DNA of 64,000 bases from Mycobacterium sp. AZCC_0083 (GTDB lineage Bacteria > Actinomycetota > Actinomycetes > Mycobacteriales > Mycobacteriaceae): contig NZ_JACHGP010000011.1 of NCBI RefSeq assembly GCF_014202335.1, positions 62,001 through 126,000 of the forward strand, given 5' to 3'. The notes under the pieces were generated by a model. That model was not told the DNA's origin and searched no databases. It saw nothing but the letters and a program-made list of their open reading frames with translations. Positions 1-7,538 of the stretch are shown in pieces (the stretch's first letter is position 1; each line of letters begins with the position of its first letter). Both the position numbers and the translations under genes were made by a program.

Positions 1-1
1 G

Positions 2-631
2 GCCGCCGCCCTGGCGCTGATGACCGTGGCGGGTCTACTCGCCTACAACTGGAACGTCTTGCTGCCGACGCTGACCCGTGACGTGTTCCACGGCGATGCG
101 CGCATCGTGGGGTTCGCCTTCACCAGCATGGGTCTTGGCGCCGTGCTGGGCGGAGTGGCCCTCGCCGGCTTCCTCAAGCCGGGCTCGCGCAGGCTGATCA
201 TCAACGGATGCGTCTTCGCCGCATTCCTGGTCCTCCTCGGACTGGCACCCACCCTCGGCGTCGCCTACGTCTTGCTGTTCGGGGTTGGCGCGTTCAGCGT
301 GACGTTCCGGGCGACCGCCACCGCATTGCTCCAGCTCTACGCGGACCCTCAGATGCGGGGGCGGGTCATCTCTCTGCTCGTCCTGGCCACCGCGGGTACC
401 ACGCCGATCGGAGGCCCCATCATCGGTTGGATCTGCGAGCACTCGAGCCCGCGCGTCGCCTGCATGGTCGGCGGGCTCGGCACCGCCCTGGCCGCGCTGG
501 CGTGCTTCGTGTACCTGCAAGCGAAACGCTCGGTGGCGGAACAGGATTACGAGAGCGTGACCAGCCGCTCGAGCGATGGCAACGCGGCGAAGATGGCATG
601 CCGATCGTCCTCGGAGAGCCGCCCGACCTGA
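2..631 (+). CDS. MFS transporter, C-terminal part (cut by window start)
   Basis: The reading frame is open from the first bases, so the start lies outside the window. About 209 residues remain, with roughly five to six hydrophobic helices separated by short loops, for example LGAVLGGVALAGFL and the segment ending GPIIGWICEH. The PQMRGRVISL loop is typical of major facilitator exporters of the EntS/DHA3 type, in which the C-terminal half carries helices 7-12. It is a probable cytoplasmic-membrane drug or metabolite exporter; the substrate cannot be told. Its last 28 codons, a polar tail, overlap the 3' end of the convergent MarR gene by 85 bp, so the two transcripts are antisense there. Confidence 0.85.
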   Translation, partial: AAALALMTVAGLLAYNWNVLLPTLTRDVFHGDARIVGFAFTSMGLGAVLGGVALAGFLKPGSRRLIINGCVFAAFLVLLGLAPTLGVAYVLLFGVGAFSVTFRATATALLQLYADPQMRGRVISLLVLATAGTTPIGGPIIGWICEHSSPRVACMVGGLGTALAALACFVYLQAKRSVAEQDYESVTSRSSDGNAAKMACRSSSESRPT

Positions 632-999
632 TGGGCCAGGAACTCGTTCGCACGCTGGCGGGACGCGGCCAGTAGATCATGACCGTGGGCGGTGATGACC
701 ACCACGAAACTACGACCGTCCTCCGGGTCGACCCTGCGCTCCAGATAGTCCGTCTCTTCCAGCCTCGCCACCAGCCGGGTCACCGAGGACTTGCTGATCT
801 GCTCGCGCCGCGCCAAGTCGCCGACCCGCAGCGGGCCGTGTCGTTGGATGGTGGACAGCGCCGAGATCTGCGACATCGTGAGCTCGGTCTGGGACCTCTT
901 GCGCAACTTCCTCGTCAGTCGGAGGCTGACGTCCTGAAGCGCGGCGACCTCGTCTGCGTGGACTACCGCGGCCGGTTGCATGGGGTTTGACACCTTCAC
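547..999 (-). CDS. MarR family transcriptional regulator
   Basis: The 150-residue protein has the length and layout of MarR regulators: a helical N-terminus (about 15-40), a winged helix with LTMSQISALSTIQRHGPLRV then DLARREQISKSSVTRLVARL (about 40-80), and the basic wing YLERRVDPEDGRS. It should bind DNA as a dimer. The gene converges on an MFS exporter gene and diverges from the LLM oxidoreductase; either could be its target, the exporter being the usual partner of MarR proteins. The GTG at 999 is used here, but GTG 993 or ATG 981 are also possible, and no clear Shine-Dalgarno sequence is seen. Confidence 0.9.
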   Translation of the reverse strand: MKVSNPMQPAAVVHADEVAALQDVSLRLTRKLRKRSQTELTMSQISALSTIQRHGPLRVGDLARREQISKSSVTRLVARLEETDYLERRVDPEDGRSFVVVITAHGHDLLAASRQRANEFLAHQVGRLSEDDRHAIFAALPSLERLVTLS

Positions 1000-1125
1000 A
1001 GACTAGTACGGTCGTGCAACCATTTCGAGGATTCGGCTACCCAGCCCAGAGTGGCGAACGGAATGCCTGATCGCGGCTGGGAGTTTGCAGCTACAGTTCT
1101 TCCCTACGCGACTGGAGGTCGGCGG

Positions 1126-1992
1126 ATGCAGGTTGGCGTGGTGTTCCCCCAGACGGAACTGGGTGGCGACGTCGGTGCGGTGCGCGCCTACGGCGAACAA
1201 GTCGAGGCGCTGGGATATCGACACGTACTGGCGTTCGACCACGTCGTCGGCGCCGACCCGTTGGTGCACACCGGCTGGAACGGCCCCTACGACGTGCAGA
1301 CCACATTCCACGAGCCCATGGTGTTGTTCGGCTTCCTTGCCGGTATCACGCGCTCGCTCGAATTCGTGACAGGCGTCATCATCCTTCCGCAACGCCAGAC
1401 CGTCCTAGTCGCGAAGCAAGCCGCCGAGGTCGATCTCTTGTCATCGGGCCGGTTTCGACTTGGCGTCGGCATCGGCTGGAACAAAGTCGAATACGAAGCG
1501 CTCGGTGAGGACTTCGGAAATCGCGGCAAGCGGTCAGAGGAACAGATCGAGTTGATGCGCCGGCTGTGGACCGAAGAGTCGGTGACGTTCGACGGCAAGT
1601 TCCACACCGTCACCGGAGCCGGGCTTGCGCCGTTGCCCGTCCAACGTCCGATTCCGGTGTGGATCGGCGCCGGCTCGACACGTGGCTACGAGCGTGCGGG
1701 CCGGATCGCCGACGGTTGGTTCCCCATGGTCGTGCCCGGCCCGGCACTCGACGCAGCGCGCGAAGTGGTGGATCAAGCTGCCGTGGACGCGGGCCGGGAT
1801 CCCAAGGACCTCGGCATGGAGGCGTGGGTCAAGTGGCAGGGCAGCGCCGACGACGTTCTCGCCAAGGTGGACAAGTGGGTCAACGGCGGCGCATCCCACA
1901 TCTCGATCAACACCATGGGCGCGGGTCTGGAGACGGTCGACGACCACTTGGCCGCCTTGACGGCGGTGGCCGAAGCCCTACCGAAAGGCTAA
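1126..1992 (+). CDS. LLM-class (probably F420-dependent) oxidoreductase
   Basis: The 288-residue protein begins MQVGVVFPQTELGGD and has luciferase-like monooxygenase features: FDHVVGADP near the N-terminus, then LEFVTGVIILPQR, VDLLSSGRFRLGVGIGWN and the C-terminal PIPVWIGAGST. It is a TIM-barrel flavin/F420 enzyme; in mycobacteria this branch mostly uses coenzyme F420, which is family knowledge rather than something visible here. An open frame extends upstream to 1051, but a GGAGG at 1114-1118 lies 7 nt before the ATG at 1126, so that start is preferred. The substrate is unknown. The gene stands alone, divergent from the MarR gene and convergent with the flippase-like gene. Confidence 0.9.
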   Translation: MQVGVVFPQTELGGDVGAVRAYGEQVEALGYRHVLAFDHVVGADPLVHTGWNGPYDVQTTFHEPMVLFGFLAGITRSLEFVTGVIILPQRQTVLVAKQAAEVDLLSSGRFRLGVGIGWNKVEYEALGEDFGNRGKRSEEQIELMRRLWTEESVTFDGKFHTVTGAGLAPLPVQRPIPVWIGAGSTRGYERAGRIADGWFPMVVPGPALDAAREVVDQAAVDAGRDPKDLGMEAWVKWQGSADDVLAKVDKWVNGGASHISINTMGAGLETVDDHLAALTAVAEALPKG

Positions 1993-1999
1993 CTGCCGG

Positions 2000-4375
2000 T
2001 TAGATCATGTCGTTCTTGGTCAACCAGCGCATCACCGGCCAGCCGATGAACACCGGCAGCCAGCAGGTCAGCACGCGGTAGAGCAGCACGGAGGGCACCG
2101 CGATCGCTGCGGGCAATCCGAAGGCTGCCAGGCCACCGATCAACGCCGCCTCGACCGCGCCGACGCCGCCTGGGGTCGGTGCCGCCGAGGCGAGTGTCCC
2201 GCCGACCATCGTGACGACCGTCACCGTGACGAACGTCGTATTGCCGCCGAACGCCTCGATACTGGCCCACAACGCCAAGGCTGCGCCGAGAGTCGTTGAG
2301 GCACAGCCAAGGACGATCAGCCCGAGTCGCTTGGGTTCACGGGCCAGCGTGACGAGGTCGCCGCCCACCTCCTTCAACCGGGGACGGACGGCCGTCCCCA
2401 GCCAGTGGCGCCCCTTCGGCACGAACGTGAACGCACCGACGATTCCCAGTGCTGCGCCCGCGACCAGGTAGAGCACGGTGGTCGACGGCACGAAGTGCGA
2501 CAGGTCGGCCGACGCACCGGCGAAAGCGGTGAAGAAGATCAGTAGCGCGACGTGGGTGATCACCTGCACTGTCTGCTGCAGAGCCACCGCGGCGGTGGCG
2601 CGCAGCGCACCCAACCCGGACTTCTGCAGGAACCTGGTGCTCAGCGCCAGACCGCCGACGCCGGCCGGTGTGGTGGTGGCGGCGAAGGTGTTGGCCACCT
2701 GCATGATGGTCAGGTTCCTGAAGCTCACCGTCTCCGACGCGCATGCCCAGAGTGCTGCTGCCGCACCGACATACGTCAACGCCGACACCGTAAGCCCCAG
2801 CAGGGCCCACCACCAGTTCGCCGTGCGCAGTTCGACGAAGAACGCGGGTACGGTGCTGATGAACGGGTACGCGACGTAGACCAGCGCGACCAGAAGCACC
2901 AGCTGGATGAGCTGGTATCGGGTGAACCTGGTGATCGTCTCGGCGTGGATCTGGTCGGCACCGGTCTGCCGCTTCACCTCGTCGCGGGTAGCCGACATGA
3001 CGGTCTTGGCGTCGCTGAGTGACTCCCGGAGCCGTTGCGGCATGGCTGATTTCGTCAGTCTGCTCGATGCAGCGAGCACCGCATCCCTACCGAAGGTCTC
3101 GATCGCCGCGGCCACCGCCGGTCCGGCGCCGTAGATCGAGCTCGTCGTCATGAGCAACTGGGCGACGTCGGCCTGCAGCTGGATGGTCGACGCGCCGTAT
3201 TCGGCGTTGCCGAAGCCACCGAACAGAACCTTGCCGTCGTCGACGGTGATTTCGCGGCTGCGCAGATCGCCATGGGAGATCAGGTGATCGTGAAGGACGC
3301 CGAGTGACTTCCAGACCTGGTCGACGGGCGTCTGCTGCGAGCACTCATCGATGGCCGTTCCGCTCGCGGGACTGTGGGCGTACAACATCCAGCCGCGGTC
3401 GAGCGTGGTCACCGTCACCGTATCGGTGTTGGCCACGCCGGCGTCCCCGACTGCGATGGCCATCAGTCCCCGGTGCTCGACGGAGCGACGCATGGAGGTC
3501 TGCAGCGGAGCGGTTTCGTCGTTGCGCAGCGACAGCTTTCGCCAGAGTTGCCGCAGGGCCCCGCCACTTCGTTGGTTGGGTCCGTAGAGCTCGAGGACGA
3601 CATCCGATGCGTCGCCGTCGGTCTCCGCCGAGAGGATGAGCGGACCGGGGCCAGCGGGCCGCACCACCGCCATCCGGCACACGGCGACCCGCCGGCGTTC
3701 CAACGCCCGTACCGCCCCGGCGAGCGGCACTTCCAGAGCCGGGGTGCCGACCAGCAGGACGGTCAGCGCCCCGAGGAACCAGCCGACGGACAGCCCGAGC
3801 AGTGAGCGCGCGGGTACGACGGCGCTGACGACGAGGTGAATCGGTACGAAGGCGAGCAACAGCGCCCACCACCACCGCCGCCATCGAGCGGGCAGCCAGG
3901 GGCCCGACACCGTGAGGACCGCGGCGAGCATTGCGATCCATCGGGGATCGTCGAGGAACTGCGAAAGCAACGTGTTGAGCCGGTCGGACAGGTCGAAGTG
4001 CCACTGCGGCGCGGCGATGCCGTTGGCGGTGATCGACAGCGCCAGCACGGCGCTCAGCCCGGCCGCCGCGTACGCGCCGAGCAGCTTCCACTGCCTGCCC
4101 ATGATCAGGCCGATGAGGATCGCGAACGGCAGCGCAAGGATCGCGATGCCGTACACCAGATACACCGCGTTGGACTGGGTGGGCGTCAGCACTCCGACGA
4201 TGTCGGATATCGACTTCTCCAGCGCGACCCAGTCGTTGCGGGTGATCAGCGAGCTCGTGATGACGGCCGCGAGGAACACGGTCGCGAACACCAGGCGCAG
4301 GATGTCGTTGGTCCGCCGGGCGAGCGGTTGCAGCAAGCTGCCCGAAACGGCGACTTCGCGCCCGTCGACTCGCAT
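2000..4375 (-). CDS. Large flippase-like membrane protein (UPF0104/LPG-synthase TM type) with kinase-like middle segment
   Basis: The 791-residue protein has three parts. Residues about 25-230 carry several membrane helices. Residues about 270-440 are soluble and include SHGDLRSREITVDDGKVLFG, which resembles the catalytic loop of aminoglycoside/choline-kinase folds (HGDL) followed by a degenerate metal loop (FGGFGNAEYG). Residues about 480-790 form a multi-helix domain of the lysylphosphatidylglycerol-synthase transmembrane/UPF0104 family with TPAGVGGLALSTRFL and PTPGGVGAVEAALIGGLAAF, the family's paired PxPGGxG signatures. I infer a lipid flippase or transfer role. The M. tuberculosis protein Rv0585c is, from memory, of similar length and type. 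An alternative is a catalytically dead kinase-like sensor fused to a flippase. Confidence 0.8.
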   Translation of the reverse strand: MRVDGREVAVSGSLLQPLARRTNDILRLVFATVFLAAVITSSLITRNDWVALEKSISDIVGVLTPTQSNAVYLVYGIAILALPFAILIGLIMGRQWKLLGAYAAAGLSAVLALSITANGIAAPQWHFDLSDRLNTLLSQFLDDPRWIAMLAAVLTVSGPWLPARWRRWWWALLLAFVPIHLVVSAVVPARSLLGLSVGWFLGALTVLLVGTPALEVPLAGAVRALERRRVAVCRMAVVRPAGPGPLILSAETDGDASDVVLELYGPNQRSGGALRQLWRKLSLRNDETAPLQTSMRRSVEHRGLMAIAVGDAGVANTDTVTVTTLDRGWMLYAHSPASGTAIDECSQQTPVDQVWKSLGVLHDHLISHGDLRSREITVDDGKVLFGGFGNAEYGASTIQLQADVAQLLMTTSSIYGAGPAVAAAIETFGRDAVLAASSRLTKSAMPQRLRESLSDAKTVMSATRDEVKRQTGADQIHAETITRFTRYQLIQLVLLVALVYVAYPFISTVPAFFVELRTANWWWALLGLTVSALTYVGAAAALWACASETVSFRNLTIMQVANTFAATTTPAGVGGLALSTRFLQKSGLGALRATAAVALQQTVQVITHVALLIFFTAFAGASADLSHFVPSTTVLYLVAGAALGIVGAFTFVPKGRHWLGTAVRPRLKEVGGDLVTLAREPKRLGLIVLGCASTTLGAALALWASIEAFGGNTTFVTVTVVTMVGGTLASAAPTPGGVGAVEAALIGGLAAFGLPAAIAVPSVLLYRVLTCWLPVFIGWPVMRWLTKNDMI

Positions 4376-4483
4376 GTATCAAGGATCTCCGGATCGGCGT
4401 CGCGTCTGCGCGACGGTTCGGGTCAACCTATCGGGACAACGCCGCTGAAGGGCGCCAACACGGCCATTGACCGGCACGTGACG

Positions 4484-6268
4484 TCAGCCCGCGAGCGCTG
4501 GGCGCAAGAACTCGCCGGACACCTTGACCGCAGGCTCGGACGTATCGCCACCGACGACGAGCGTCGCGAAGGCGATGTCGCCGACGATCCCGGCGAACCA
4601 GCCGTGCGAATGGGTGTTGTCGCCGAACTCGGCGGTTCCGGTCTTTCCGCCGAGGCCGTCGATGTCGCGCAGTTCGGTCGCCGTTCCGTCGGTCACGGTC
4701 TGGCGCATCATGGCGCGCAGGTTGTCCACGACCGCGGGCGGAATCTGTTCCGACGGGGTGTCGATGGTGGTCTTCTCGTCGACGACCAGAGTCGGTGCGA
4801 TCGTCGATCCGTGCCCAAGGCTGGCCTCGGCGACGGCGAGGCCGAACGGACTGACGGTCACGGTGCCTTGCCCGATCCCGTTCTCCACCCGCTGCGCCGG
4901 GGTGTCCGCGTTCGGTACCCGGCCGGTCACCGTGGTGAGGCCGGGGATCACGTAGTCGACGCCGATCCCGAACAGCTTCGCCATGTTCGGAAGGGCGTCG
5001 GCTGGCAGCTTGTCGGCCAGCGCCGCCATCGTCGTGTTGCACGAGTGCGAGAACGCCGATGACAAGGGCACCGTGCCGAGGTCGAACTCGTCCTCGTTGG
5101 GGATGGTTCGGTCCTCGATGGTGACTCGGCCCGGGCATGCCTCCGGAGTGTCGGGTGTGGCCAGTCCGGCCTGCATCGCGGCGGCGGTGGTGATGGTCTT
5201 GAAGGTCGAGCCCGGCGGGTAGACGCCGGTGAACGCGATGGGTCCCTGTGCGTTGGCGGCCGCGTTCTGCGCAGCCGCCAGAACGCCGCCGGTGGCGGGG
5301 GAGATGGCAACGAGCACCGTCGGACGGGGTTCGGTCGCAACGGCCTGCTGTGCGAGCAACTGCAGCCGGTTGTCGAGGGTCGTGCGGATCGGTTTGGTGT
5401 CGCCGGGTGGTGTCGTGGCCAGCGCCTCGGTCGGCGCGCCCTTGTCGTCGACCAGGTTCACCGACCAACCCGAGGTCGAGTCGATCGCCTTCTGCCACAA
5501 GGCTTGTAGGCCGTCGATGGCGGGCGAGGAGAGGTCGGGATTCGCGGTGAGCAATGCACCCTGCTCGTTCACCGTGACGCCGGGAATCTGCGCTAGTTGA
5601 TCTTTGACCTGCGCCAGGTCCTGGTCCCGCAGCTTGATCACCGTGACGGTGTCGTCCTGGGTGGCGTTGAACTGGTCGTTGATCGACGCAGCCGTGGTGG
5701 TGTCGTCGAATTGCCGGACGGCTTCTGCCAGTGCGTCGGCGGAGGCGAGGTGAGCGCGCGCGAGGTTGACCACGCCGATGGTCTGCCAGGACAGCAGCGG
5801 TTGTCCATCACGGTCGAGGACCGGGGTGAGGAAGTTCTTGTCGTCGCTGAACTGAAATGTCATGCCGGGCGCCAACTTGGGGTGCAACACCTTCGGCGAC
5901 CACTGGACGTGCCAGTCGTCGCCGGCCTTGACGGCCGTCGCGTCGGCCTCGTAGGCGAAGGTGCGTCCCGGCCCGAACGACCACGAGTAGTCGAGCTTGG
6001 CGGTGGGGTTGTCGTCGTCGCCCGCTGTGACGACGTTGACGGCCACCGTCGCGTCCTTGCCCATGCCGTCGAACATCGCCGTGATCACCGGGGTGGCGGA
6101 GGCGGAGTCAGTGGTGCTCGTCGCCGCGGCGCTGCCGTCCCGGCGTTGCAGGGCGTCGGCAAACGCATGGAAGGCGTCGTCGGGTCCACTGCTGGAGAAC
6201 AGCGAACAACCGGTGGAGCCGAGAACCAGTGCACAGATCAGAACGGACAGCGTGAAACGTCGAGTCAT
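4484..6268 (-). CDS. Penicillin-binding lipoprotein (class B PBP, PBP-lipo type)
   Basis: The 594-residue protein starts with a signal peptide ending in a lipobox (GSTGC, Cys about 21), so it is probably a lipoprotein on the outer face of the membrane. An NTF2-like N-terminal domain (DDAFHAFADALQRRDG onward) and a dimerisation region precede the transpeptidase domain. All three penicillin-binding motifs are visible: S354-T-F-K, S409-C-N and K542-T-G. It should crosslink peptidoglycan. The best-known relative is Rv2864c (about 603 aa), so the length is normal. The ribosome site is weak. It lies 108 bp upstream, in transcription order, of the flippase-like gene, but co-transcription is uncertain. 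Confidence 0.93.
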   Translation of the reverse strand: MTRRFTLSVLICALVLGSTGCSLFSSSGPDDAFHAFADALQRRDGSAAATSTTDSASATPVITAMFDGMGKDATVAVNVVTAGDDDNPTAKLDYSWSFGPGRTFAYEADATAVKAGDDWHVQWSPKVLHPKLAPGMTFQFSDDKNFLTPVLDRDGQPLLSWQTIGVVNLARAHLASADALAEAVRQFDDTTTAASINDQFNATQDDTVTVIKLRDQDLAQVKDQLAQIPGVTVNEQGALLTANPDLSSPAIDGLQALWQKAIDSTSGWSVNLVDDKGAPTEALATTPPGDTKPIRTTLDNRLQLLAQQAVATEPRPTVLVAISPATGGVLAAAQNAAANAQGPIAFTGVYPPGSTFKTITTAAAMQAGLATPDTPEACPGRVTIEDRTIPNEDEFDLGTVPLSSAFSHSCNTTMAALADKLPADALPNMAKLFGIGVDYVIPGLTTVTGRVPNADTPAQRVENGIGQGTVTVSPFGLAVAEASLGHGSTIAPTLVVDEKTTIDTPSEQIPPAVVDNLRAMMRQTVTDGTATELRDIDGLGGKTGTAEFGDNTHSHGWFAGIVGDIAFATLVVGGDTSEPAVKVSGEFLRPALAG

Positions 6269-6346
6269 GTCATCTCGAGGTAACCACGAATGGCGTTCTC
6301 GGTGCCAACGGTCGTGGTGATCAGCGTGTCGTGCGGTTCGGACCGG

Positions 6347-6814
6347 CTAGCGCGGTGGTCCGAGGATCACGTTGCCGAACTTCTCCGAGGCCTCTGTCAT
6401 TCGGTCGGTGGATATCTCGAAGCCCTCCGGACGCGGCGTTGCCTTGTCGCGGCCGGCAAAGCGGAACATGCCCTCGATGCCTGCCGGGGTGTTGATCATG
6501 AGGAGGTCGGCCCGCTTCGAGGTGATGCGGTAGGCGTGGGGAACGTCCTTGGGCAGGTAGACGATTCCGCCCTCGGACAGCTCCATCTCCTCGTCATCGC
6601 ACCACAGCAGCGCCGTGCCCTTGATGAGCATGAAGACCTCGTCTTCACGGGTGTGCTTGTGGTACGGCGGAGCCTCGCCCTCGCTCACGTCGAACCGCCC
6701 AATCATCAACTGTCCGTTGGTTGCCTTGCCGTCCAACAGGATCGCCAGGGTGCCGCCGTCCAGCCACTCCAGCTGTTGCTGTTGGTCGGGTTGGGCAAGG
6801 TAGGCCATGCTCAT
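6347..6814 (-). CDS. Cupin domain protein
   Basis: The 155-residue protein is one small cupin barrel. Motif 1 is GEAPPYHKHTREDEVFMLIKG, with two His and one Glu as metal ligands; motif 2 is the PKDVPHAYRI region. Such single-domain cupins may be dioxygenases, isomerases or ligand sensors; no specific reaction can be assigned. GAGGG lies 5 nt before the ATG at 6814. It is downstream of the TetR gene on the same strand, separated by 67 bp that contain a strong palindrome, so its expression may be controlled separately from the upstream pair. Confidence 0.88.
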   Translation of the reverse strand: MSMAYLAQPDQQQQLEWLDGGTLAILLDGKATNGQLMIGRFDVSEGEAPPYHKHTREDEVFMLIKGTALLWCDDEEMELSEGGIVYLPKDVPHAYRITSKRADLLMINTPAGIEGMFRFAGRDKATPRPEGFEISTDRMTEASEKFGNVILGPPR

Positions 6815-6826
6815 CTGGGCCCTCGC

Positions 6827-6852
6827 TTAATCGGACGAAATATTCCGCTTAA
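6827..6852. promoter_or_regulatory. Operator-like palindrome before the cupin gene
   Basis: The pattern TTAA-N-CGGA-N8-TCCG-N-TTAA is symmetric about 6839/6840. All eight outer and inner arm positions (TTAA and CGGA) are paired exactly. It lies 13 bp upstream of the cupin start and just after the TetR stop codon. Size and placement fit a TetR-family operator; the adjacent TetR is the obvious candidate binder, which is inference. Confidence 0.55.
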
Positions 6853-6881
6853 GTGTAGCGCGGATGTGCCAGAGTGTGAGC

Positions 6882-7535
6882 TCAGCGATTGTGGTTCGTG
6901 AAGTGGGTCTCGATGTCGCGGCTGGTCACGGCGGGCCCGGGCAGAGGTTCGGTCAAGGTGCGCACACCACCCATGAACAAGGCGATGTGTCGTTTCGCCA
7001 CGACCGCCCAGTTCGGACCATGGGGCAGCGGTTGAGTCGACATGGCGCCACACATGATGACGTCGGTCGCGTTGACGTCGGCGCGAACCGTTCCTGCGAT
7101 GCGCCCCTCGTCGAGAAACCGCTCCAGCGCGTCGTTTATCTGCTTGCGGGCGGCGACGGCGGCCGGGTCGGTCAGCGGCGGCGCCCCGCGCAACGGAAGC
7201 ACGAGCTGGTCACCCAACTCCAGATTCTCGAGCAAGAACTGCTCGACGGCGTCCGCGCCCGTGCGTCCGTTCTCGGTGATGCGGGTGAGAACCCCGATCA
7301 CGAGCTCGTATGCCCGGAGCGCGAGCGCGTGCATCAGCGCCGTGCGATCCGGGAAGCCGCGATAGAGAGTTCCCACGCCAACGCCTGCTGCATGGGCGAT
7401 CTCGGCCAGTGGCACGTTGGGGCCGCGCGTAGCGATGGTGTCCGCCGCGGCGGCCAGGATCCTCTCGCGGTTGAACAGGGCATCGCTGCGCACCGCGCGA
7501 CGGCGGTCGGGCGACTGTTCGGAACGAGACGGCAT
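6882..7535 (-). CDS. TetR family transcriptional regulator
   Basis: The 217-residue protein has the TetR helix-turn-helix near residues 25-70: RERILAAAADTIATRG, then VPLAEIAHAAGVGVGTLYRGFPDRTALMHAL. The rest is a ligand-binding helical domain without a recognisable subfamily signature. The start lies 3 bp after the sulfatase stop codon, so the two are very probably co-transcribed and perhaps translationally coupled; the cupin gene follows. I infer that it controls the sulfatase/cupin genes through the palindromes at 9392-9410 and 6827-6852, which differ in sequence, so at most one is likely to be its site. Confidence 0.93.
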   Translation of the reverse strand: MPSRSEQSPDRRRAVRSDALFNRERILAAAADTIATRGPNVPLAEIAHAAGVGVGTLYRGFPDRTALMHALALRAYELVIGVLTRITENGRTGADAVEQFLLENLELGDQLVLPLRGAPPLTDPAAVAARKQINDALERFLDEGRIAGTVRADVNATDVIMCGAMSTQPLPHGPNWAVVAKRHIALFMGGVRTLTEPLPGPAVTSRDIETHFTNHNR

Positions 7536-7538
7536 CGC

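Noticed and set aside
3836..5062. 408-codon plus-strand frame over the flippase-like and PBP genes
   Set aside because: It spans two real minus-strand genes and their gap, with low-complexity Arg/Gly/Asp composition typical of an antisense frame.
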